From Clostridium sp. Marseille-P2415 (GTDB lineage: Bacteria > Bacillota > Clostridia > Lachnospirales > Lachnospiraceae), in assembly GCF_900155545.1 (NCBI RefSeq), contig NZ_LT732526.1, positions 2,493,708 to 2,552,659 on the forward strand: a stretch of DNA of 58,952 nucleotides, in the 5' to 3' direction. Each line of letters starts with the position of its first letter. The stretch's first letter is position 1. Positions 42,147 to 51,785 of the stretch are shown one piece after another. Under the pieces are notes generated by a model. It was not told where the DNA came from and ran no database searches. It was given only the letters and a program-made list of their open reading frames with translations. Made by a program: the position numbers and the translations under genes.

Positions 42147-43520
42147 TTAATTTTCAAGTTTTTTCTTATAAATCCCAATCACCTTTTTCATTGCCTCCTG
42201 ACCCGGCGCTCCGATTGTCATCCTCTTTTCCACGCAGGTCTTCAGGCTGATGGCCTCATAAATATCTTCTTCGAAAACCGGACTGATGGCCTTGTATTCC
42301 TCCAGGCTCATATCATCTAAGGCAATTCCCTTTTCAATGCAGAACAGCACAAGCTGTCCCACGATTCCATGGGCATCCCGGAAGGCCACACCGTGATTTA
42401 CCAGATAATCGGCTGCGTCTGTGGCATTGGTAAAGCCATTCTTTGCGCTGGTTTCCATTACGTCCTTGCGGAAAGTCATGGAGGAAATCATTCCCGTAAA
42501 CAGGGCAAGGCAGCCTTTTACCGTATCAATGGCATCAAAGGTCAGCTCTTTATCTTCCTGCATATCCTTATTGTAAGCCAGCGGTATGCCCTTCATGGCG
42601 GTAAGCAGGGATACCAGGGCACCGTAAACCCGGCCTGTCTTACCGCGGATCAGTTCTGCAATGTCCGGATTCTTCTTCTGGGGCATGATGCTGCTTCCGG
42701 TACTGTAGGAATCATCAATTTCCACAAAACGGTATTCATTGGTATTCCAGATGATGATCTCTTCACAAAACCGGCTCAAATGCATGGCAATGGTCGACAA
42801 TGCACTTAAAAGCTCGATCAGATAATCTCTGTCAGCTACCGAATCCATGCTGTTAAGGGTCGGTCCGTCAAAGCCAAGAAGCTCTGCCGTATATTCCCGG
42901 TCCAGGGGATAGGTGGTTCCGGCCAGAGCGCCGGAGCCCAATGGACAGTAATTCATTCTCTTCTTAATATCGTGAAGCCGGGAATCATCCCGGTCAAACA
43001 TTTCAAAATAAGCTCCGATATGGTGGGCCAGGGTGATTGGCTGTGCTTTCTGTAAATGGGTAAATCCGGGCATATAAGTATCCAGATTCTCTTCCATCAG
43101 CTTTAGAAGTTCCTTTAGCAGACCCTTTACCAGTCCGGAAAGTTCATCAATCTCATCTCTTGTATACAGCTTCATATCCAGAGCCACCTGGTCATTGCGG
43201 CTGCGCCCGGTGTGAAGACGTTTTCCCGCCTCTCCGATCCGCTCCGTTAGGACTGCTTCCACAAAGGAATGGATATCCTCATGCTCGGAAGTAATGGTTA
43301 AGGCTCCGCTCTCTAAATCGGCTCTGATCCCCAAAAGGCCTTCTACGATCCGATCCCTGTCCCCGGCCGTAAGAATCCCCTGTTTCGCCAGCATCTTTAC
43401 ATGGGCAATGCTGCCTTCAATATCCTGATGATAGAATTTTTGGTCAAATGATATGGATGCATTAAAATTGTGAACCAGCTGATTGGTTTCTTTTGTGAAG
43501 CGTCCGCCCCATAGTTTCAT
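42147..43520 (-). CDS. argH: Argininosuccinate lyase
   Basis: 457 residues; last step of arginine synthesis, releasing fumarate. [22 protein letters not shown] at the start, [32 protein letters not shown] and the superfamily signature [12 protein letters not shown] are clear. Its ATG overlaps the stop of the YfhO gene (ATGA), so translation is coupled to an unrelated membrane protein. No argG is nearby. Confidence 0.96.
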   Translation of the reverse strand: MKLWGGRFTKETNQLVHNFNASISFDQKFYHQDIEGSIAHVKMLAKQGILTAGDRDRIVEGLLGIRADLESGALTITSEHEDIHSFVEAVLTERIGEAGKRLHTGRSRNDQVALDMKLYTRDEIDELSGLVKGLLKELLKLMEENLDTYMPGFTHLQKAQPITLAHHIGAYFEMFDRDDSRLHDIKKRMNYCPLGSGALAGTTYPLDREYTAELLGFDGPTLNSMDSVADRDYLIELLSALSTIAMHLSRFCEEIIIWNTNEYRFVEIDDSYSTGSSIMPQKKNPDIAELIRGKTGRVYGALVSLLTAMKGIPLAYNKDMQEDKELTFDAIDTVKGCLALFTGMISSMTFRKDVMETSAKNGFTNATDAADYLVNHGVAFRDAHGIVGQLVLFCIEKGIALDDMSLEEYKAISPVFEEDIYEAISLKTCVEKRMTIGAPGQEAMKKVIGIYKKKLEN

Positions 43521-46372
43521 AATTCAGATCTCCTCTTCCCTTTATTAATTGAATGAACCCGCATAGGCCTGCGCTTTTGGTCTTTTTTTACGGACACCCC
43601 TGCAAGAACCAGCAGAATCAGAACCGTTCCTGCCGTGATCATACCGCCGGCTTTTAAGCCCTGGGGCATATATTCAAGAGAAACTTCGTGGCTTCCTGCA
43701 GTCATATGCACACTTAAAAACGTATCAAATATTTTATAGGGTTCCACTGTCTTTCCGTCAACCTTGATGGTCCAGCCCTTATCATAAGGAATACTTAAAT
43801 ACAAAAGTCCGGCCCGCTCGGCCTCTACGGTTCCCTGGATCTGAGTATCCGTCCATTTTGTGAGCTTCAAGGGATTCCGGTTTAAAATATTATACACGGA
43901 CTGAAGCCCCTCCGGCAGAAAACAATAGGCTGCTGCCACCAGATCCTGCTCATTGTCATCGTTGCGGAGTGTGACCTGCTCTCCTGATTTTAAAAACCCA
44001 AGCTCCAGTAAATATCCGCGGCTCACATTTTCAAAGCTCCTGGTCCTTTCTCCTATAAAAGCAGTTACCTTTTCCACCTTCTTATTGTTTACAAACACAT
44101 AATAGTCCCCATCGGCCTCAGGTGTAAAGGTAAAGCTCGTTCCCGAAATCTCGCTTGGAACCTCCGACAGCACGGGGCCGGCTCCTAAAACCACAGAAAG
44201 ATCATTCTGAACCTCCGCCGGATTTGTAAGCTCCAGCTGCCAGTTGTTCTCCAGGTCATAAGGAACCATGAACCCCAGAGACAATGCATAGGTATTCTCA
44301 TGGAGATACATCTCATCTTTCATGGAAATCATGGCCGAAGTGCCTGTATTCTCTGCCTCTTCGGAATACAGCGCATATTTGACCGCAAACAGAGCATCCA
44401 CCAGAGGTGTGCTTCCTGTAATGCTGTAAGCATTGGTAGAACTCTCGCAGCCCAGTTTTTTAAAGAAACTGGAAAGATCCGCATTGGCAGTGGACGAAAA
44501 TAAGGATACCGTCGGAAAGTTCAGCCAGGCTCCGTCATTCTTGGTTTTGCGGGTTACCTTTTCCACCCGGTAAAAAGAAGCATTGGGCATCAGGCTGTCC
44601 GCAAGGTCCGAGGAGGCTTTATTGTCCTTTACATAACCGGTCCGGCTGGTGGTTGTCACGCTGGTTACCGTAGTATTGACCGCCGCTTCTAAGGAAATGA
44701 CGCCAAGAGTCAAAAGGACCAGCACATTTCTGCTGACTCCCCTCTGGTACAAACCTATGAGTCCGGCATAAACGGAAAGGAACAAAATGGCTGCGTAAAA
44801 TACGGAAAAATGGTAAGCTTCATCGGTGATCAGCTTCTGGGCCATCAAAACAAAAATTACCGAAGCAAAAAAGGCCAATACCACATGCTTCCATGGAATT
44901 TCATCCAAATGGATATAAGCATTGTAACACACAAGCAGCATCAGGAAAATATAGATAAAGGATTGTCTGCATGGCAGGCTGTTCGGATAATGAAATCCAT
45001 GCCAGATAAAGTTCAGCACATTTATCGAAAAGCTGGCAAAGAAAAACAGCAGCAGCGTACACATCACAATCTTTTCCCTCTGCCGGATCTGCCGGCAGCC
45101 CAGGTACAGAAGGAAGAACATGAGGACTGCCACTCCGCAATAGATATTTGGCCAATGATCCAGTCCGATTTCCGTCTCCACTGCCGGAAGATGTCTTGCT
45201 ATCATATCAAATATGGAAAAATAGGAACTAATGGTCTGCGGAAAATTAAAATCCCCGGAAGCAGTCGACTGCAGTGCATAAATTTCCGGCAGCAGAACGA
45301 CCGCCGCAAGCCCTCCGGCCAACAGGGAAAACAAGGCAAAATGCCCTGTGTGAATAAAAATTTCCTTCCATGGCTCCCTTCCTTCTAAAACGAGAAGCGC
45401 AACGAAATAGAATACCATAAATATACATATCATAATAGATATGTAATAATTAGATAAAATCGATAACCCAAGAGTTATACAATATAGGAAACACTTCTTT
45501 TCTTTGACCAGCCGTTCCAATCCCAGCATGACGAGCGGAAAGAGAAAGATGCAGTCCAGCCACATGATATTCCAGCTATAGGCTGCCATATATCCGGATA
45601 ACGCATAAAAGATGCCAAAAAAGGCGATTCCGAAATCATTGGTTTTATTATGCCTGCGCAAATACCAGGCAAACGTAAGACCGCTTAACCCGATTTTAAA
45701 AACGATCATATAAGTCATGAACTCTATGATATAGTTCTTCGGGCAAAGGACGATCAGCCAATTCAAAGGGCTTGCCAGATAATAGGCATAAAGAGCCGCA
45801 AAGTTCACGCCCATGCCGATATCCCAGCTATACAGAAGACTTCCTCCATGAGTCAGCTTGTACTGGAACTCCGAAAAAAACGGGGCATACTGATGATACA
45901 TATCGGTCCGAAGAAAGCTCTCCTCACCAAACGGAAAAATCCCGCGCTGGGCAAATATGATGATCATGATAGCTATTGGCACAAAGAACGCTGCCGCAAG
46001 GCCATCGGAAGGCTTCACCAGATTGGAGTGTTTCCGCTCTTTCTTCCGGGACGTACTTTCGTTTAAGGCCTCCAGCCCTATGTGTTCATCAATAGGATCC
46101 GGCTTTATTCTTTCTTCTTCCGCATATTCCATATCTTCATCAAACAGCTCTTCCATACCTTCAACCGGAATATCCAGACGTATCCCCGGCATGGATGCCT
46201 CATTAAAATCCAAAGCCGCCTCTTCCCCATGGGATCTGAGAATTTCCGCCTTCTCTTCTTCCCCGGCTTTCAAAACCTTATCCCCTGCTGTATCTTCTTT
46301 TTCACCTGATGTCATCCTTAGCATATCCTCTAGTTCTTTTGAAATCTTTTCAATCTCGTCATCGTGTTCCAT
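43517..46372 (-). CDS. YfhO-family membrane glycosyltransferase-like protein
   Basis: 951 residues. Residues 1-125 are an unusual acidic, disordered cytosolic extension. A YfhO core with about 13 membrane helices follows ([48 protein letters not shown]), then an extracytoplasmic beta-rich domain and a final helix ([17 protein letters not shown]). In Gram-positives YfhO proteins help modify lipoteichoic or other cell-wall polymers with sugars. The neighbouring gtrA supports a lipid-linked sugar step. GAGAGG sits 8 bases before the ATG, so the long N-terminus is probably real. Confidence 0.87.
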   Translation of the reverse strand: MEHDDEIEKISKELEDMLRMTSGEKEDTAGDKVLKAGEEEKAEILRSHGEEAALDFNEASMPGIRLDIPVEGMEELFDEDMEYAEEERIKPDPIDEHIGLEALNESTSRKKERKHSNLVKPSDGLAAAFFVPIAIMIIIFAQRGIFPFGEESFLRTDMYHQYAPFFSEFQYKLTHGGSLLYSWDIGMGVNFAALYAYYLASPLNWLIVLCPKNYIIEFMTYMIVFKIGLSGLTFAWYLRRHNKTNDFGIAFFGIFYALSGYMAAYSWNIMWLDCIFLFPLVMLGLERLVKEKKCFLYCITLGLSILSNYYISIMICIFMVFYFVALLVLEGREPWKEIFIHTGHFALFSLLAGGLAAVVLLPEIYALQSTASGDFNFPQTISSYFSIFDMIARHLPAVETEIGLDHWPNIYCGVAVLMFFLLYLGCRQIRQREKIVMCTLLLFFFASFSINVLNFIWHGFHYPNSLPCRQSFIYIFLMLLVCYNAYIHLDEIPWKHVVLAFFASVIFVLMAQKLITDEAYHFSVFYAAILFLSVYAGLIGLYQRGVSRNVLVLLTLGVISLEAAVNTTVTSVTTTSRTGYVKDNKASSDLADSLMPNASFYRVEKVTRKTKNDGAWLNFPTVSLFSSTANADLSSFFKKLGCESSTNAYSITGSTPLVDALFAVKYALYSEEAENTGTSAMISMKDEMYLHENTYALSLGFMVPYDLENNWQLELTNPAEVQNDLSVVLGAGPVLSEVPSEISGTSFTFTPEADGDYYVFVNNKKVEKVTAFIGERTRSFENVSRGYLLELGFLKSGEQVTLRNDDNEQDLVAAAYCFLPEGLQSVYNILNRNPLKLTKWTDTQIQGTVEAERAGLLYLSIPYDKGWTIKVDGKTVEPYKIFDTFLSVHMTAGSHEVSLEYMPQGLKAGGMITAGTVLILLVLAGVSVKKDQKRRPMRVHSINKGKRRSEL

Positions 46373-46387
46373 TTCATTTACCTCTCT

Positions 46388-46816
46388 TTACAGGGGTTTT
46401 TCCTCACTCTTACGGAATATGAAAAGCTTGCTGAATACATAGTTTACAATCACAACAACTATGGATACCAGTACTTTACTTACATATTCATCCATATTGA
46501 GCCAGGAAACCATCATCACCATAAAAACCATTTCCATGACGCCTGACGCTGCTCTGCATGCGGTAAATGAAACGATTTCCTTCATGACAAAGCCCAGATG
46601 CAGGTCATAGCTTTGAAAAACAAAGATTTTATTTACAATAAAGGCAAACAGGACCGATACCACCCACGCAGCCGCTGTTGCGATCCGGTAATCGATGCCG
46701 GTCTTCACCATCCCGGCGTAGACAGCCCAGTTCACCAGCGTTGTCAGCACTCCAAAAAACAGATAGGAAATGACTTCACGGTTCATGACCTTGTCCCATA
46801 TTTTTTTAATCATCAT
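46388..46816 (-). CDS. GtrA-family membrane protein
   Basis: 142 residues with four membrane helices (YLFFGVLTTLVNWAVYAGMV, TAAAWVVSVLFAFIVNKIFVF, MEMVFMVMMVSWLN, VLVSIVVVIVNYVFSKLFIF). FGVLTTLVNW and NKIFVFQS are family marks. GtrA proteins are thought to flip undecaprenyl-phosphate-linked sugars. It is 15 bases upstream of the YfhO gene, a common pairing. Confidence 0.9.
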   Translation of the reverse strand: MMIKKIWDKVMNREVISYLFFGVLTTLVNWAVYAGMVKTGIDYRIATAAAWVVSVLFAFIVNKIFVFQSYDLHLGFVMKEIVSFTACRAASGVMEMVFMVMMVSWLNMDEYVSKVLVSIVVVIVNYVFSKLFIFRKSEEKPL

Positions 46817-46907
46817 CTTTTCTCCTGTAAATTTACATTTCTACTATTGGATCATGAATCTCACTTGTACCCATTGTATTATAGGGAGAGGAAATTGTAA
46901 AGGGATT

Positions 46908-47909
46908 CTATGGCTTCGCTGCCAGAAACTGCCTGGCACCGTCAGAATAATGGATCTTATAATCATCTGTAATAAACACACCGTACACATCGTCCATGGA
47001 TTCCACCAGCTCCATCCCTTTTTCCAGCCCCAGGGAAAAGCAGGTGGTGGATAAGGCATCTCCGTCTACGGACAGCTTTGATAAAATGGTGACGGACACC
47101 AGACCGTTCTCATAAGGATAACCGTCTTTTGGATTTAAAATATGATGATAGTTCACCCCATCCTTTTCAAAGTGGCGTTCATAAACACCGGAGGATACCA
47201 CTGACATATCCCTGATATCCAGCGTTTCTATGGTCTCGTTCCGGTCCGCATATGGTTTCTGAAGCCCGACCTTAAAAGGAGTGCCATCAGGCTTTTGCCC
47301 CACGCAGAGAACATTTCCGCCTAAATTAATGACCGCACTTTTCACTCCCTGTTTCAGGAGGTAATCCTTCATCCGGTCTGCAATATATCCTTTGGCAATT
47401 GCCCCAAAATCAAGAGAAGTATCGGCTGATAAAAAAGTAAGGGTATTTTCCTCAAGCTTTAAATTCCGGTAATCCACTTTCTCCACTGCCTGCCTGATGT
47501 CCTCCTTTGGCGGGATCACAGGATCAGGAGAAGTGAAATCCCATAGCGATGACAACGGTTCCACGGTTATATCAAAGGCTCCGTCCGACATCTGGGAATA
47601 AGAAAGCCCTTTGGAAACCAATGCAGCCACATCCGCTGATACCGTTACGGCCTGTTCCCCGGCAGGCCTGTGATTCAGCTTGTAGACCTCGCTTCCTTCC
47701 AGGGTTTTACTGAAAATATTCTCATATGACCGGCACAAATCCAGACAGTCATTCAATATTTCCGGATCATCCTTATCATAGAGCGTCACAGTCACAAAGG
47801 TATTGAGCATAAAGCCGGACTTGCTGACCGGCTCCACCTTTCTCTCACATCCGGTAAGCAAAAACATAACCAGGCCGGCGGTTAAAACAACGATTCTTCC
47901 TTTCTTCAT
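46908..47909 (-). CDS. apbE: FAD:protein FMN transferase, lipoprotein
   Basis: 333 residues. Lipobox LTGC at about residues 18-21, then the ApbE fold with SLDFGAIAKGYIADRMKDYL, INLGGNVLCVG and YHHILNPKDGYPY. It attaches FMN to Ser/Thr residues of proteins such as RnfG/RnfD or NqrC on the outer face. Its ATG overlaps the cbiK stop codon (ATGA), so the two are coupled. Confidence 0.93.
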   Translation of the reverse strand: MKKGRIVVLTAGLVMFLLTGCERKVEPVSKSGFMLNTFVTVTLYDKDDPEILNDCLDLCRSYENIFSKTLEGSEVYKLNHRPAGEQAVTVSADVAALVSKGLSYSQMSDGAFDITVEPLSSLWDFTSPDPVIPPKEDIRQAVEKVDYRNLKLEENTLTFLSADTSLDFGAIAKGYIADRMKDYLLKQGVKSAVINLGGNVLCVGQKPDGTPFKVGLQKPYADRNETIETLDIRDMSVVSSGVYERHFEKDGVNYHHILNPKDGYPYENGLVSVTILSKLSVDGDALSTTCFSLGLEKGMELVESMDDVYGVFITDDYKIHYSDGARQFLAAKP

Positions 47910-48703
47910 CCCATATCCTCCATCTTCCTTTGCGCCGTCTTTGCATGATCCACAAACATCTGACGGACTCCTTCCAGTTCTCCCATGCCTTTTAACAGAC
48001 AGACCACCTGGTATCCATCAGACTCCAGCTGGCTTTTCCAGGAATCTGCGTCCCTTCCGGCCATGTCGTTATGGGCGTGATCGCCGGAAACGATCATAAG
48101 CGGCTGCAATACCATCCGGCTGGAATCCGTTTTCCCTACCTCTTCTTTTACGGTTTTAAATGACGGCTCGGCTTCCACGGTTCCGATATGATACCTGCCA
48201 TAACCTTTTTGACGGAAAACTCCGGCCAGACGTTCATAGGTACCATTGGCCGCATGTTCTGTGCCATGGCCCATTAATATAATCTCCGTTCCTTCCCGGT
48301 CATATTCCTTTGTATCATCTGCTAATATATCAGAAAGCCTCTGGTAATCCTCTTCCTCGGAAAGCAGAGGTTTTCCGCATACAACCCGGTCGAACTGTTC
48401 CTCATATTCTTTTACCGCAGCCAGCATACAGTCATTCTCTTCCCCGCCCATGACAAGTGTCGGCTGTATGATAACCCGTTCATATCCGGCCTTTGCCAGC
48501 TTTTCCATGGCCTCCGGTACACTGTCTACATAGATGCCGTCCCGCTTTTTCAGTATCTCTATGATGATCCGGCTTGTAAACGCCCGGCGTAACTCGTAAT
48601 CCGCAAATTCATCTTTCATGGCCCGTTCAATGGCCTCAATGGTTTTTATCCTGCTTTCATTATAGCTTGTCCCAAAGCTCACTACTAAAATTGCCTGTTT
48701 CAT
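47906..48703 (-). CDS. cbiK: Sirohydrochlorin cobaltochelatase
   Basis: 265 residues. ILVVSFGTSYNESR at the start, the metal-site histidines in LMGHGTEHAAN and VSGDHAHNDMAG, and TVEAEPSFKTV are all CbiK marks. It inserts Co2+ into sirohydrochlorin in the anaerobic cobalamin route. No other cobalamin genes lie here. It could also serve another tetrapyrrole metalation. Confidence 0.92.
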   Translation of the reverse strand: MKQAILVVSFGTSYNESRIKTIEAIERAMKDEFADYELRRAFTSRIIIEILKKRDGIYVDSVPEAMEKLAKAGYERVIIQPTLVMGGEENDCMLAAVKEYEEQFDRVVCGKPLLSEEEDYQRLSDILADDTKEYDREGTEIILMGHGTEHAANGTYERLAGVFRQKGYGRYHIGTVEAEPSFKTVKEEVGKTDSSRMVLQPLMIVSGDHAHNDMAGRDADSWKSQLESDGYQVVCLLKGMGELEGVRQMFVDHAKTAQRKMEDMG

Positions 48704-48784
48704 CTTTCCGTCCCATGCTTTCTTTCCATTTTCCTGACTACCATATCACAGATGAATTTTGCTGTCAAATCCCTTTTCACGCAC

Positions 48785-48818
48785 CATGGGCGCAAAACCA
48801 AAAGGTTCTGCGCCCATG
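48785..48818. other. Long hairpin between adh and cbiK
   Basis: CATGGGCGCA pairs with TGCGCCCATG, with an inner ACC/GGT. It lies just after the dehydrogenase stop codon. No T-run follows on the minus strand, so it is likely an mRNA 3'-end stabiliser or weak terminator. Confidence 0.6.
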
Positions 48819-48849
48819 ACACACATTGCATTCATTTTTCGGAGATTAT

Positions 48850-50040
48850 TTAAAAATCTACCTCTTTATCATAGTAACAACAGGTTAACAGTTTCTCCAT
48901 CTCGGCCGGAGTAACCGGTCTTGGATTGGAGCCGGTGCATGCATCACCTACTGCCAACTCAGCTACTGACGCTAATTTTTCATTGAACTCTGCTTCGTCA
49001 ATGATTCCGCCCTCATATTCCTTGATACAGGTGGGAATATTCAGCTTTTCGTTCATGGAACGGATTTCTGCGATCAATGCATCAATCAGTTCCTTGTCAT
49101 CATTGCCCTTTAAATCAATAAAGCGGGCAATCTCCCCATAGCGCTTTGCAGCCTCGGGAACCTTGGAATTAAACTTAATTACCTTCGGCAGATACATGGC
49201 ATTTGCACAGCCATGCACAATATGTCCGCCAGAGTAAGCAGCGCCTGTCTTATGAGCCATGGAATGAACAATGCCTAAAAGAGCATTGGAGAATGCCATT
49301 CCGGCCAGACACTGGGCATTATGCATGCGGGCACGTGCTTCCGTATCTCCGTTGTAAGAATCAATTAAGTCATTATGTACCATCTTAATCGCATGAAGCG
49401 CAAGAGGATCGGTATAATCGCAATGAAGGGTCGATACATAAGCTTCAATCGCGTGAGTCAACGCATCCATACCCGTATGTGCAGTCAGCTTCTGCGGCAT
49501 TGTCTCAGCCAGATCCGGATCAACGATCGCTACATCCGGTGTGATGTTAAAGTCTGCCAGCGGATACTTGATTCCCTTTTTATAATCTGTGATTACGCTG
49601 AATGCCGTAACTTCGGTAGCAGTACCGGAAGTAGACGGAATGGCGCAGAACTTTGCCTTTGTTCTCAGGGTCGGGAAATTGAATGGTATGCACAAATCCT
49701 CAAATGTGGTTTCCGGATATTCATAGAACGCCCACATAGCCTTTGCCGCATCAATGGGGGAACCCCCGCCGATCGCAACGATCCAGTCCGGCTCAAACTG
49801 ACGCATCATTTCAGCGCCCTTCATAACCGTATCCACACTTGGATCCGGTTCCACTCCTTCAAACAGCTTTACTTCTATTCCAGCTTCCTTTAAGTAAGCT
49901 TCAACCCGATCAAGAAATCCAAAACGTTTCATCGAACCGCCGCCAACGACCACGACTGCCTTTTTTCCTACCAAATTCTTTAGTTCTTCCAGGGCGCCTT
50001 TTCCGTGATATAAGTCTCTCGGTAATGTAAATCTAGCCAT
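48850..50040 (-). CDS. Iron-containing alcohol dehydrogenase
   Basis: 396 residues. The Rossmann-like site GGGSPIDAAKAMW, then PSTSGTATEVTAFSVITD, and the iron-binding histidines in MDALTHAIEAYVST, SMAHKTGA and HIVHGCANAMYLP. It is close to the butanol/ethanol dehydrogenase group of Clostridia and reduces aldehydes with NAD(P)H. The ATG at 50038-50040 follows AAGGAGGG; an in-frame upstream start at 50160 is not supported. Rex and LysR genes lie upstream and may control it, though no clear Rex site was found at its promoter. Confidence 0.92.
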   Translation of the reverse strand: MARFTLPRDLYHGKGALEELKNLVGKKAVVVVGGGSMKRFGFLDRVEAYLKEAGIEVKLFEGVEPDPSVDTVMKGAEMMRQFEPDWIVAIGGGSPIDAAKAMWAFYEYPETTFEDLCIPFNFPTLRTKAKFCAIPSTSGTATEVTAFSVITDYKKGIKYPLADFNITPDVAIVDPDLAETMPQKLTAHTGMDALTHAIEAYVSTLHCDYTDPLALHAIKMVHNDLIDSYNGDTEARARMHNAQCLAGMAFSNALLGIVHSMAHKTGAAYSGGHIVHGCANAMYLPKVIKFNSKVPEAAKRYGEIARFIDLKGNDDKELIDALIAEIRSMNEKLNIPTCIKEYEGGIIDEAEFNEKLASVAELAVGDACTGSNPRPVTPAEMEKLLTCCYYDKEVDF

Positions 50041-50082
50041 TGTAAAACCCTCCTTATGAATCTCCAGTACTTTCTGTGTAAT

Positions 50083-50111
50083 ATTGTAGTTCAATTGGAC
50101 AGGAAATACAA
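50083..50111 (-). promoter_or_regulatory. Promoter of the alcohol dehydrogenase gene
   Basis: Minus strand: -35 TTGTAT (50106-50111), 17-base spacer, -10 TACAAT (50083-50088). Confidence 0.6.
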
Positions 50112-50115
50112 AGGT

Positions 50116-50155
50116 AAAAAAATATATATCAGTATATAAATACTGATATATATTT
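50116..50155 (-). terminator. AT-rich terminator after the LysR gene
   Basis: A perfect 16-bp inverted repeat (50120-50155, arms AAATATATATCAGTAT and its complement) around 4 bases, followed by T residues on the minus strand. The stem is AT-rich. It could also be a regulator site, as it lies just upstream of the dehydrogenase promoter. Confidence 0.6.
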
Positions 50156-50165
50156 AACATTCAGA

Positions 50166-51083
50166 TTATGATAAAGTTTCTTTCACTGTTTCCAGTTCTT
50201 TTAAGAATTTTTTATCCCAGACCGTTAAAGGGTATCCCTTCCGGTATACTAAAACGTCCCGGAATTTTCCGGCCTGTTTTCTGCAATGCCGCTCCACCAG
50301 ATGAAACCTTGTAAGAATTTCCGACGGCATAGGGGACACCCACATGTACGTATCCGGATCTTCACACAGAAGCTGAAACTGGCTCCCCCGCTCAAATATG
50401 TAGATGTGCTTTGAGGATTCCGGAATTTTCTTCCCTTTTTCATGATCTTCCCTGGGGCCCGATGTTCCATCACCATGGGTAATCTCAATGTATGGCATCA
50501 AATCTTCCGGTTCAATGTCATTCTTCCCCGCAAGCGGATGGTCTGCTGACATGAGAAGCCTTGACGGATATTCAAAAACCGTTTCAGGCACAAGTCCTTT
50601 TGACGCCGCTGTCCGGGCATAGTATTTTTCAGAAGCGTAAGGGTACCGTATGATTCCCAGATTATATTCCCCTGTTTCCACATCTCTTATGGTATCTGCA
50701 GAATTCGTTTCCCGCAGCCACACATTCATGATTTCCTCATGGCCCAGATTTCGGATAAATCTGGAAAAAGCATAGCTTAAGTAACTGGCCCTGGGCATTG
50801 ACAGGGAAAATTCCATTCCGTTCCCCTGTTCCGGCTTATATAAATGTTCCATTTCCTCGATCTGGACCAGGACATTTCTGGCATATTCCAGAAAAATCCT
50901 TCCTCTGGCCGTAGGAATCACCCCTTTGGGAGTCCGTTTGAAAATGGGTGCGCCAAGGCCTTCTTCCAGACTTTTGATCGCCTTGCTTAAATTCGGCTGG
51001 TCCATATAAAGGTTGGCCGCCGCCTGGGTAATGGAACCCGTCTTTTCCACCTCTACGGCATATTTTAATAATACAGTATTCAA
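50166..51083 (-). CDS. LysR-family transcriptional regulator
   Basis: 305 residues. Winged HTH at about 1-60 (KYAVEVEKTGSITQAAANLYMDQPNLSKAIKSLEEGLGAPIF), then a substrate-binding domain. It lies between rex and the alcohol dehydrogenase gene, in the same direction as both, rather than divergent as is usual for LysR genes. The inducer is unknown. It is 17 bases after rex. Confidence 0.9.
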   Translation of the reverse strand: MNTVLLKYAVEVEKTGSITQAAANLYMDQPNLSKAIKSLEEGLGAPIFKRTPKGVIPTARGRIFLEYARNVLVQIEEMEHLYKPEQGNGMEFSLSMPRASYLSYAFSRFIRNLGHEEIMNVWLRETNSADTIRDVETGEYNLGIIRYPYASEKYYARTAASKGLVPETVFEYPSRLLMSADHPLAGKNDIEPEDLMPYIEITHGDGTSGPREDHEKGKKIPESSKHIYIFERGSQFQLLCEDPDTYMWVSPMPSEILTRFHLVERHCRKQAGKFRDVLVYRKGYPLTVWDKKFLKELETVKETLS

Positions 51084-51100
51084 TCATCTTCCTCCTTTGT

Positions 51101-51763
51101 CTACTGCCCGCCTTCCTTATCCGCCTCGTAAAGATATTTGGACAGAGCTGCCAGTGACACGGCCATGTTCTCGTTCTGCACCAGCACGTGATCCGGTACG
51201 GCCAGATGGATGGGGGCAAAATTCCAGACTGCCTTCACACCTCCGGCGACCAGACGGTTGCATACATCCTGGGCATATTCCGCCGGAACCGTAATGATGC
51301 CGATGTGAATGTTCATTCTCTGACAGAGATTTTCAAGCTTTTCCAGAGGCAGGACCATCTTTCCTCCGATTTTGGTATTCACCTTTCTTCCATCCGAGTC
51401 AAAAGCCATGACGATTTCCACCCCGTATTGTTCAAATCCTTTATAAGACAGCAGGGCTTTACCGAGAGATCCCACTCCCACCAACGCGGCCTGGTTTGCA
51501 TTGTGATAGCCCAGAAATTCTTCCATGTCCCCGATTAAATCCTTCACCAGATATCCCATTTTAGGTTTTCCGGCTGTCCTTGTCACCATTGCCAGATCCT
51601 TGCGTACCTGAACCTCATTAAGCTGAAGATCCAAAGCAATGGATGGCGCTGATATTGTCTCTGCTCCTTCCCTGCATTTCCGCTCCAGGTAATGATGGTA
51701 TACCGGAAGACGTTCCAGAGTCTTCCTGGAAATGCCTCCGACCATATGTTTTTTCTCTTCCAT
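51101..51763 (-). CDS. rex: Redox-sensing repressor Rex
   Basis: 220 residues. Winged HTH at about 10-85 (ISRKTLERLPVYHHYLER, LNEVQVRKDLAMV), then a Rossmann domain with GVGSLGKALL, AFDSDGRKV, TVPAEYAQDV and WNFAPIHL. It senses NADH/NAD+ and represses fermentation genes when NADH is low. The gap gene in this window has a candidate Rex site. It follows the ATPase gene with a 22-base gap. Confidence 0.94.
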   Translation of the reverse strand: MEEKKHMVGGISRKTLERLPVYHHYLERKCREGAETISAPSIALDLQLNEVQVRKDLAMVTRTAGKPKMGYLVKDLIGDMEEFLGYHNANQAALVGVGSLGKALLSYKGFEQYGVEIVMAFDSDGRKVNTKIGGKMVLPLEKLENLCQRMNIHIGIITVPAEYAQDVCNRLVAGGVKAVWNFAPIHLAVPDHVLVQNENMAVSLAALSKYLYEADKEGGQ

Positions 51764-51785
51764 AGGTATGTCCCCTGCCCCTCCT

